DNA of 64,000 nucleotides, from NCBI GenBank assembly GCA_910584795.1, contig CAJUBZ010000002.1, positions 234,715-298,714 on the forward strand. The letters run 5' to 3'. A model generated the notes under the pieces. That model did not search any database. It saw only the letters and a program-made list of their open reading frames with translations, and was not told where the DNA came from. The stretch is from an uncultured Eubacterium sp. (lineage in GTDB: Bacteria > Bacillota > Clostridia > Lachnospirales > Lachnospiraceae). Shown piece after piece: positions 28,086 through 35,185 of the stretch. The position numbers were made by a program, and so were the translations under genes. Position 1 is the stretch's first letter. Each line of letters opens with the position of its first letter.

Positions 28086-29607
28086 TTTTGTATAATTCCT
28101 CCTTGGTTATTAAGTGTAAATATTTTAAGAAATCCGAATGTGAAGGTTTTTCAAATTCTGATTCTTTTTTCTGCTGTTCAAGGGCAGCAGTGGCTTTTTT
28201 TACATCAGCCAGTACTCCTGCACCACCCATACATCCACCGGGACATGCCATACCTTCTAAAAGGTAACCGTCATATTTTCCGGCCTTTGCCATGGCAAGC
28301 ATTTTTTTGCATTCTTTTAGTCCTTCAGCTTTAACCGTCTTAACTTCCATATCCGGTTCAACACAATTGATCGCATTGACTACAGCGGCGGCGACACCAC
28401 CACCGGAAGCAAACCCTTTTCCTAAAGAACTGGAAGTTTTTATCGGTTCTTCCACTTTTAATTTATCAAATTCAATATCTTTCGCATCAAAGATGCCAGC
28501 CATCTCTTCAAAGGTTAATACAAAGTCGATATCACTTCTTACGGAAGTACGGCTCGCTTCTAATTTTTTTGCAGCACAAGGTCCGATAAAAACGACTTTA
28601 CAATCAGGATGCTGCTTTTTTGTCATACGACCGGTGAGAACCATAGGAGTTAAAGTCATGGAAATATGTTCTGCATATTCCGGATATGTTTTTTTTGCCA
28701 TAACAGACCAGGCAGGACAGCATGAAGTACCCAGCCAGGAATGGTTCGCAGGAACTTCTTTTAAAAAGTCTACAGCTTCCTGTACTGCACATAAGTCGGC
28801 ACCAATGGCAACTTCTACCATATCTTCGAAACCTACGGCTTTTAGTGCTGCACGAACCTGTTCCGGTGTGACATTGTCACCAAACTGTTTTACAAAAGAT
28901 GGAGCAATCGCAGCGTAAATAGGAGTATCGCTTTTGAGTGCTAAAACTGTCTGGAATATTTGGCTTTTATCAACAATTGCACTAAATGGACAGCTGACCA
29001 GACACATACCACAGGATACACACTGGTCATAATCAATATCTGCACGCCCATATTCATCAGACTTAATTGCATTCATACCACAGGCAGCAGCACAAGGACG
29101 TTCCTGTTTAATAATTGCATTATATGGACAGGCGTTAATACATTTACCACATTTAATGCATTTTTCCTGATCAATTACAGAGCGTCCGTTTTCCATATAA
29201 ATGGCGTCTTTCGGACAAACTTCAATACAAGGATGTTCAATACAACCCTGACAACCGTTCGTAATCAGTACACGTTTTTCCGGGCAGGAATGGCACGCAA
29301 ACTTGATAATGTTAATCAGTGGCGGGTCATAGTATTTTTCATCAATAGCAGTTGCGTCAATTCCGGCAGATAACGGAGCATGCTCTGACATATTTCTGAT
29401 AGGAAGACCAATCGTTGCACGTAGACGTTCTCCGATAATAGCTCTCTCAAGAAAAATATTGTCGTAGTTTTTTCCAATTTCACCAGGAATAATTTCATAT
29501 GGAAGATCTTCAATATAAGATAAAGGCCGGTCTTCATATGCCATGCGGGCGATTTCAGTAAATACTTTGTGACGAATAGCTGTTTTATTTGAATATATTC
29601 CTCTCAT
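28069..29607 (-). CDS. monomeric [FeFe] hydrogenase (group B-like)
   Basis: A 512-residue Fe-S protein. The start is set at 29607 (MRGIYSNKTAI) because GGAG lies 6 bp upstream; a longer frame to 29637 lacks a site. A Cys-rich segment (CHSCPEKR... CIEHPCIEVCP), CIKCGKCINACP and CVSCGMCLVSCP bind accessory clusters. The H-cluster motifs are TSCCPAW, GPCAAKKLE and EGMACPGGCMGG, which keep the four cluster cysteines, although the second motif has Gly where classical enzymes have Met. It should evolve or take up H2 in the cytoplasm. The maturases HydE, HydF and HydG are not in the window. A Rex-like site lies upstream. Confidence 0.88.
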   Translation of the reverse strand: MRGIYSNKTAIRHKVFTEIARMAYEDRPLSYIEDLPYEIIPGEIGKNYDNIFLERAIIGERLRATIGLPIRNMSEHAPLSAGIDATAIDEKYYDPPLINIIKFACHSCPEKRVLITNGCQGCIEHPCIEVCPKDAIYMENGRSVIDQEKCIKCGKCINACPYNAIIKQERPCAAACGMNAIKSDEYGRADIDYDQCVSCGMCLVSCPFSAIVDKSQIFQTVLALKSDTPIYAAIAPSFVKQFGDNVTPEQVRAALKAVGFEDMVEVAIGADLCAVQEAVDFLKEVPANHSWLGTSCCPAWSVMAKKTYPEYAEHISMTLTPMVLTGRMTKKQHPDCKVVFIGPCAAKKLEASRTSVRSDIDFVLTFEEMAGIFDAKDIEFDKLKVEEPIKTSSSLGKGFASGGGVAAAVVNAINCVEPDMEVKTVKAEGLKECKKMLAMAKAGKYDGYLLEGMACPGGCMGGAGVLADVKKATAALEQQKKESEFEKPSHSDFLKYLHLITKEELYKNEDEN

Positions 29608-29700
29608 TTTTTCTCCATTTCTGTGACAGCGGTACAAATTGCTGTTACATAATATTTATCTCTGTTCATTTAAATGTAAATTAAAATAGTACACTTGTAA

Positions 29701-29730
29701 ATTATAACATAGCAGTATAAAAAGGCACAA
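29701..29730 (-). promoter_or_regulatory. hydrogenase promoter (minus strand)
   Basis: On the minus strand, TTGTGC and TATAAT with an 18-bp spacer (plus-strand GCACAA at 29725-29730 and ATTATA at 29701-29706), about 95 bp upstream of the hydrogenase start. Confidence 0.65.
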
Positions 29731-29737
29731 GTAGAAA

Positions 29738-29755
29738 TAGTTAAAAAATTAACAA
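29738..29755. promoter_or_regulatory. Rex-like operator
   Basis: TAGTTAAAAAATTAACAA matches the Rex consensus TTGTTAA-N4-TTAACAA at 13 of 14 specified positions. It sits about 8 bp upstream of the -35 of the hydrogenase promoter, in the region shared with the divergent MATE gene. Rex senses NADH/NAD+ and commonly controls fermentation and hydrogenase genes in Clostridia. Confidence 0.65.
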
Positions 29756-29980
29756 TGTATATATGGTTTCGTTACATTAGCATTGGGGATATATTTTTAT
29801 ATAATGTCTGTAATAAAAATATCTAGGATTATGATGTGTTTTTTCGGGAAATTATGACAGTTTTTGAATTTTATGCTTGAATTTTTGGCACACACAGTTG
29901 TATTATATGTGTTGTCGATAATGATATTTAATAGAAAGATAAAGAAGGATCAAATATAATGGTCCAGTGAGGATGAAGTA

Positions 29981-31375
29981 ATGGCAAAAACATATGAAGA
30001 AAAGAATCAGGAAAATCCTTTAGGAACAGAACCAATCGGAAAACTACTTCGGAAATTTGCAGTGCCTAGTATTATTTCTATGGTAGTTATGTCTCTGTAT
30101 AATATTGTAGATCAAATTTTCATAGGGCAGACAGTAGGAGAACTAGGTAATGCGGCTACCAATGTAGCCTTTCCGCTAACAACTCTTTGCATTGCTACAT
30201 CGTTGACCTTTGGTATTGGAGGTGCATCAGGATTTAATTTAAATCTTGGTGCCGGTGATGAGAAGAAAGCACCGTATTTTATTGGAAATGGTGTTACAAT
30301 GATGCTTGCTATTGGTCTTATATTAACGCTGATTACCAGTGTGGCAATGAAACCATTACTGTTGTTTTTTGGATCAACACAAAATATACTGCCCTTTGCA
30401 GTGGAGTACACAAAAATTATTGCAATAGGTTTTCCGGTAGCAATAATTTCAGCCGGTGGTGCTCATCTGGTGAGGGCCGATGGAAGTCCGAAGTTTTCTA
30501 TGGCATGTAATCTTGTTGGTGCTGCAATCAATGTTGTTTTGGATTATTTATTTGTAATTGTTTTTGACTGGGGAATGTCCGGAGCAGCGGCAGCTACAAT
30601 TATAGGACAGTTTGTGGCAGCCCTTATGGTAGTATGGTATTTATTGCATTTTAAGACAATCAAGTTGAAAAAAGAACATTTTGCACCAAGATTAAACATA
30701 TGTGCAAGAGCATCCCATTTAGGAATGGCACAGGGATTAAATCAGTTGGCAATTATGCTAGTACAGATTGTTATGAATAAAACATTAACTCATTATGGAG
30801 CCTTAAGTGTTTATGGTGCAGATATTCCTTTAGCATGTACAGGTATTGTAATGAAAGTGAATCAGGTTTATTTCTCTGTTTGTATTGGTGTGGCACAAGG
30901 TATGCAGCCTATTGCCAGCTTTAACAGGGGAGCAGGGAAGATTGACAGAGTAAAGAAGACATATCATTTGGCATTGATTTGTAATACTACAATTTCATGT
31001 ATTGCTTTTATTGTGTTTCAAACACTGCCAAGACAGATTATAAGTATCTTTGGCTCGGGAAGTCCTGAATATTTCCGATTTGCGGAAAGTTTCTTTAGAA
31101 TATTTTTGTTTATGACTTTTTTAGATGGAATCCAGCCGATTACATCTACTTTTTGTACTGTTATTGGAGAACCGAACAAAGGAACCTTTTTGTCTCTTAC
31201 AAGACAGGTAATATGCTTTATTCCTCTGATGGTGTTATTTCCTGCAATATTTAGCTATTTTGGTGGTGCCGCTTACGGAATCGAAGGTGTTATGTATGTG
31301 GCACCAGTGGCAGATTTTCTTGCAGCAGTATTGTCTTTGGTAGTCATAAAGAAGGTATTTAAAAAATTAGCATAA
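29981..31375 (+). CDS. MATE family efflux transporter (second copy)
   Basis: A 464-residue, about 12-segment MATE protein, starting GTEPIGKLLRKFAVPSIISMVVMSLYNIVDQIFIGQ. It belongs to a different subgroup from the 4081 gene, nearer the MepA-like proteins by its opening sequence, and is expected to export organic cations or other metabolites. It is divergent from the hydrogenase gene and shares the regulatory region holding the Rex-like site. Substrate unknown. Confidence 0.9.
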   Translation: MAKTYEEKNQENPLGTEPIGKLLRKFAVPSIISMVVMSLYNIVDQIFIGQTVGELGNAATNVAFPLTTLCIATSLTFGIGGASGFNLNLGAGDEKKAPYFIGNGVTMMLAIGLILTLITSVAMKPLLLFFGSTQNILPFAVEYTKIIAIGFPVAIISAGGAHLVRADGSPKFSMACNLVGAAINVVLDYLFVIVFDWGMSGAAAATIIGQFVAALMVVWYLLHFKTIKLKKEHFAPRLNICARASHLGMAQGLNQLAIMLVQIVMNKTLTHYGALSVYGADIPLACTGIVMKVNQVYFSVCIGVAQGMQPIASFNRGAGKIDRVKKTYHLALICNTTISCIAFIVFQTLPRQIISIFGSGSPEYFRFAESFFRIFLFMTFLDGIQPITSTFCTVIGEPNKGTFLSLTRQVICFIPLMVLFPAIFSYFGGAAYGIEGVMYVAPVADFLAAVLSLVVIKKVFKKLA

Positions 31376-31442
31376 TTGTTTACAGATAACGCTTCCTAGT
31401 GTAAAATAAAAATACAAATATTAAGAAAAGGGGAGCGAAACA

Positions 31443-31787
31443 ATGATTCAAAAGAGAAGTATTGGTATGTGTATTGTTTTAAGCATAATCACATGTGGTA
31501 TTTATGGTTTGTATTGGCTTGTTGTTCTGACTGATGATGCCAACAGAATGGTGGAAGATGCACAGAATGAAACATCCGGAGGTATGGCACTTTTATTTAC
31601 AATTATTACTTGTAATATTTACGGTCTGTACTGGATGTACAAACAAGGTGAAAAGATTGACAGAATCAAGGCTGCAAGAGGTATCCCTTCCAGCAATTCA
31701 GGTATTTTATATTTGATATTAGGTTTCTTTGGTCTTTCAATTGTATCATATGCATTGATGCAGAATGAATTAAATAATATCGCATAA
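31443..31787 (+). CDS. DUF4234 family small membrane protein
   Basis: A 114-residue protein with three hydrophobic segments and the repeated TCGIYGLYWL / TCNIYGLYWM motif characteristic of DUF4234. Function unknown. The start has a strong AAGGGGAG site. It is 67 bp downstream of the MATE gene and ends in a clear terminator. Confidence 0.85.
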   Translation: MIQKRSIGMCIVLSIITCGIYGLYWLVVLTDDANRMVEDAQNETSGGMALLFTIITCNIYGLYWMYKQGEKIDRIKAARGIPSSNSGILYLILGFFGLSIVSYALMQNELNNIA

Positions 31788-31802
31788 GTATTTTTTTAAA
31801 GA

Positions 31803-31849
31803 ACAGTATATATGGGAGGTGTGAGTATTTCGTATATACTGTTTTTTTG
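31803..31849 (+). terminator. terminator after the DUF4234 gene
   Basis: Stem AACAGTATATA / TATATACTGTT with a 19-nt loop, then seven T. Confidence 0.75.
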
Positions 31850-31893
31850 TATAAAAATAATTCTTTAAAATTTCCTGTTTTTTACTGTACAAA

Positions 31894-31942
31894 ATGGAAT
31901 ATATTGTGCTATAATTCAAAAGACGGACACAAGATATAGTGT
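31894..31942 (+). promoter_or_regulatory. two NrdR boxes overlapping the nrdD promoter
   Basis: Box 2, ACACAAGATATAGTGT (31927-31942), fits the NrdR consensus acaCwAtATaTwGtgt closely. Box 1, ATGGAATATATTGTGC (31894-31909), fits at 12 positions and lies 33 bp upstream, about three helical turns. A TATAAT -10 sits at 31910-31915 between them. NrdR represses ribonucleotide reductase genes through such paired boxes. Confidence 0.75.
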
Positions 31943-32046
31943 TTTGGGAAAATAATACATATTTCGCGAAACTGCCTGGATTTAGGGCAGAGACGCAGGA
32001 TTTATATATTTATTAAGGATTATTACATCAAAAAAGGAGAAGAGAA

Positions 32047-34236
32047 ATGGATGTAAAAGTACAGAAGGTCATTAAGAGAAATGGGGAAGAGGTATCATTT
32101 GACGTTAATAAGATTCTTAACGCCATCAGAGCAGCGAACAAAGAAATCGAACCGATTTATAAACTGAACGAATATCAGATTGCAGCGGTAGGAAAAAATG
32201 TTACAGCTCAGATTGAAGCTGCACAGCATGCTGTGTCTGTGGAAGATATTCAGGATATGGTAGAGCGTGGAATTATGGAAATGCGTGGTTATGAAGTAGC
32301 ACAGAAGTATGTCAGATATCGTTATGTACGTGAATTAGCCCGTAAGTCAAATACAACAGACGAAGGTATTTTGGCTCTGATTGAACAGTTGAATGAGGAA
32401 GTAAAGCAGGAAAACTCAAATAAAAACCCTACAATTAACTCTACACAAAGAGACTACATGGCTGGAGAGGTCAGTAAAGACTTAACAAAACGTATTTTAC
32501 TTCCAGAGGAGATAGTGCAGGCTCATGAACAGGGCATTATCCATTTTCATGATTCGGACTATTTTGCTCAGAAAGAGCACAACTGTGATTTGATTAATTT
32601 GGAGGATATGCTTCAGAATGGTACATGTATTTCTGAAACAAAGATAGATAAGCCACATAGTTTTTACACGGCATGTAATGTAACTACACAGATTATGGCA
32701 CAGGTTGCAAGCAATCAATATGGTGGTCAGTCTTTTTCGTTAGCACATTTAGCACCTTTTGTTCAGATCAGCCGTGAAAAGATTACGAAGGAAGTACTGG
32801 CTGAGCAGGAACAAATTGGCGTACAGTACACAGAGGAGCAGGTAAAGAAGATTGTTGAAAGAAGATTAAAGGATGAAATCAACAGAGGAATACAAACGAT
32901 TCAGTATCAGTTGATTACATTGATGACATGTAATGGTCAGGCACCGTTTGTTACAATGTTTATGTATCTGGACGAAGTTCCGGCAGGGCAGACAAGAGAT
33001 GATCTTGCAATGATTATAGAAGAAGCATTAAAGCAGCGTATGCAGGGTGTGAAAAATGAAAAAGGCGTATGGATTACACCGGCATTTCCGAAGATTATCT
33101 ATGTGCTAGATGAGGATAATGTAACACCGGAATCACAGTACTGGCATATTACAGAGCTGGCTGCAAAATGTACAGCAAAAAGAATGGTTCCGGATTATAT
33201 ATCTGCTAAAGTTATGAAAGAAATGAAGAATGGAAATGTATATACATGTATGGGATGCCGTTCCTTCCTTACAGTAGAAGACAGTCAGAGAAATGCTGAT
33301 GGCAGTCACAAGTTTTACGGACGTTTTAATCAGGGAGTTGTTACGATAAATTTAGTAGATGTAGCATGCTCTTCTAATGGAGATATGGATTTATTCTGGA
33401 AGATATTAGATGAAAGATTGGAACTTTGCCACAGGGCACTGAGATGCAGACATGAGAGATTACTTGGGACACCATCGGATGTGGCACCGATTCTTTGGCA
33501 GAATGGTGCATTGGCACGTTTAAAAAAAGGTGAAACGATTGATAAGTTATTATACAACGGATATTCTACGATTTCTCTTGGATATGCAGGACTTTATGAA
33601 ATGTGCGTCAGAATGACTGGAAAATCTCATACAGATCCAGAGGCAAAACCATTTGCCATCAAGGTTATGCAGCGACTGAATGACAAGTGTAAAGAATGGA
33701 AAGAGGCAGAAAATATCAGTTATTCTGTATATGGAACACCAATGGAGTCTACTACTTATAAATTCTCCAAATGTTTACAAAAGAGATTTGGCGTGATACA
33801 GGGCGTTACGGACAAGAATTACATTACAAATAGTTATCATGTACATGTAACAGAAGAGATTGATGCATTCAGTAAATTGAAATTCGAATCAGATTTTCAG
33901 AAATTATCACCGGGTGGAGCTATCAGTTATGTAGAAGTTCCAAATCTTCAGGATAATATTGAAGCGGTTATTGAGGTAATGAAGTTTATTTATGACAATA
34001 TCATGTATGCAGAGTTGAATACAAAGTCAGATTATTGTGAATGTTGTGGATATAATGGAGAGATTCAGATTATTTCTGATGAAGAATCAGGAAAGTTGGT
34101 TTGGGAATGCCCAAGCTGCGGCAACAGAAATCAGGATAAGATGAGTGTAGCCAGAAGAACCTGTGGATATATTGGAACACAGTTCTGGAATCAGGGAAGG
34201 ACACAGGAGATTAAAGAGAGAGTGCTGCATTTATAA
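32047..34236 (+). CDS. nrdD: anaerobic ribonucleoside-triphosphate reductase (class III)
   Basis: A 729-residue glycyl-radical enzyme that reduces ribonucleoside triphosphates to deoxyribonucleotides without oxygen. An ATP-cone allosteric domain fills about residues 1-95 (KVIKRNGEEVSFDVNKI). The zinc site CECCGYNGEI...CPSCGNRNQ is near 660-690, and the glycyl radical site RTCGYIG places the radical on G707. AAGGAGAAGAG precedes the ATG. The activating enzyme nrdG is not adjacent; a small alarmone synthetase follows instead. Paired NrdR boxes upstream indicate repression by NrdR. Confidence 0.97.
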   Translation: MDVKVQKVIKRNGEEVSFDVNKILNAIRAANKEIEPIYKLNEYQIAAVGKNVTAQIEAAQHAVSVEDIQDMVERGIMEMRGYEVAQKYVRYRYVRELARKSNTTDEGILALIEQLNEEVKQENSNKNPTINSTQRDYMAGEVSKDLTKRILLPEEIVQAHEQGIIHFHDSDYFAQKEHNCDLINLEDMLQNGTCISETKIDKPHSFYTACNVTTQIMAQVASNQYGGQSFSLAHLAPFVQISREKITKEVLAEQEQIGVQYTEEQVKKIVERRLKDEINRGIQTIQYQLITLMTCNGQAPFVTMFMYLDEVPAGQTRDDLAMIIEEALKQRMQGVKNEKGVWITPAFPKIIYVLDEDNVTPESQYWHITELAAKCTAKRMVPDYISAKVMKEMKNGNVYTCMGCRSFLTVEDSQRNADGSHKFYGRFNQGVVTINLVDVACSSNGDMDLFWKILDERLELCHRALRCRHERLLGTPSDVAPILWQNGALARLKKGETIDKLLYNGYSTISLGYAGLYEMCVRMTGKSHTDPEAKPFAIKVMQRLNDKCKEWKEAENISYSVYGTPMESTTYKFSKCLQKRFGVIQGVTDKNYITNSYHVHVTEEIDAFSKLKFESDFQKLSPGGAISYVEVPNLQDNIEAVIEVMKFIYDNIMYAELNTKSDYCECCGYNGEIQIISDEESGKLVWECPSCGNRNQDKMSVARRTCGYIGTQFWNQGRTQEIKERVLHL

Positions 34237-34310
34237 AAGAGTAACGAATTACTCTGGCAATGCACTGAGATCTCATTTCATGAAATCCCAGTTAAGCTAT
34301 GCACACTATA

Positions 34311-34374
34311 AAACGAGAAAAAACAGGGGTGAAAAATCAGTGAACTGATTTTTATCTCTGTTTTTTCTCATTTT
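34311..34374 (+). terminator. nrdD terminator hairpin
   Basis: Long stem GAGAAAAAACAGGG...GAAAAATCAG / CTGATTTTT...CTGTTTTTTCTC closed by a TGAA loop, with internal T runs. An outer GCAATGCA / TGCATTGC pair extends it to about 34257-34383. Confidence 0.75.
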
Positions 34375-34459
34375 GCATTGCTTTTTAGTAATAAAATTGT
34401 TTCATTCTTGCTTTTGAAATGTTATAATAATATTTAGTTTTTAAGTACGGAGAAAAAAT

Positions 34460-35143
34460 ATGATAATTAAACATTTAAAGGAACACTTTTTTAAGGAGTT
34501 AACCAAAGAAGAACACTTGGAAAAGATAAAGGAGGGGGCATTACCATATAACCGCTTAATGTCATATTATAAGTGTGCCATTATGGAAGTGGAGACAAAA
34601 TTTAAAGTTTTAAACGAACAGTTTTCTTTAAAATATGATGAAAATCCTATTGAAACAATAAAGTCCAGATTGAAGTCTCCCGATAGCATTATGAAGAAAA
34701 TGAAGAAAAAGGGAATCCCCATGAACACAGATGCTATTGAAGAGCATATTACAGACATTGCAGGAATCAGAATTATCTGTTCTTTTGAAGAAGATATTTA
34801 TAAGATGGCAAAATTACTGTTACAGCAGGATGATGTTACTTTAATAGAGCAGAAGGATTATATTGCAAGTCCAAAAGAAAGCGGATATCGAAGTCTCCAT
34901 CTTATTGTCGAGGTACCGATTTTTCTGGAGGATGAAAAACGTCCAATGAAAGTTGAAGTACAGTTTCGAACGATCGCTATGGATTTCTGGGCAAGTCTGG
35001 AACACAAGTTAAGATATAAAAAAGACATTAATCCTGAATTAATGGAGCAGTTGGCAAAAGATTTGACAGAATGTGCAGAGCAAAGTGCAGATTTAGATCA
35101 TCGAATGGAAGCCATTAGAAAAAGAATCAAAAAGAAAAAATAG
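34460..35143 (+). CDS. relQ: small alarmone synthetase, RelQ-like (p)ppGpp synthetase
   Basis: A 227-residue protein with the RelA/SpoT synthetase domain only, no hydrolase or regulatory domains. Motifs: KSRLKSPDSI, ITDIAGIRIIC, SPKESGYRSLHL and EVQFRTIAMDFWASLEHKLRYK. It makes (p)ppGpp from ATP and GTP or GDP. RelQ-type enzymes (YjbM/SAS1) form tetramers and respond to alarmones and RNA. A purine-rich GGAG site precedes the ATG. The next gene starts after a short gap and may be on the same transcript. Confidence 0.92.
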   Translation: MIIKHLKEHFFKELTKEEHLEKIKEGALPYNRLMSYYKCAIMEVETKFKVLNEQFSLKYDENPIETIKSRLKSPDSIMKKMKKKGIPMNTDAIEEHITDIAGIRIICSFEEDIYKMAKLLLQQDDVTLIEQKDYIASPKESGYRSLHLIVEVPIFLEDEKRPMKVEVQFRTIAMDFWASLEHKLRYKKDINPELMEQLAKDLTECAEQSADLDHRMEAIRKRIKKKK

Positions 35144-35185
35144 ATATAAAAGAGGATTAAAATATTCTAAATGAAAGGTTATGGA

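Noticed and set aside
31945..32000. c-di-GMP (GEMM-I) riboswitch before nrdD
   Set aside because: GCGAAACTGCC...GGCAGAGACGC resembles the first half of the aptamer, but the following AAGC core and the whole second helix are missing.
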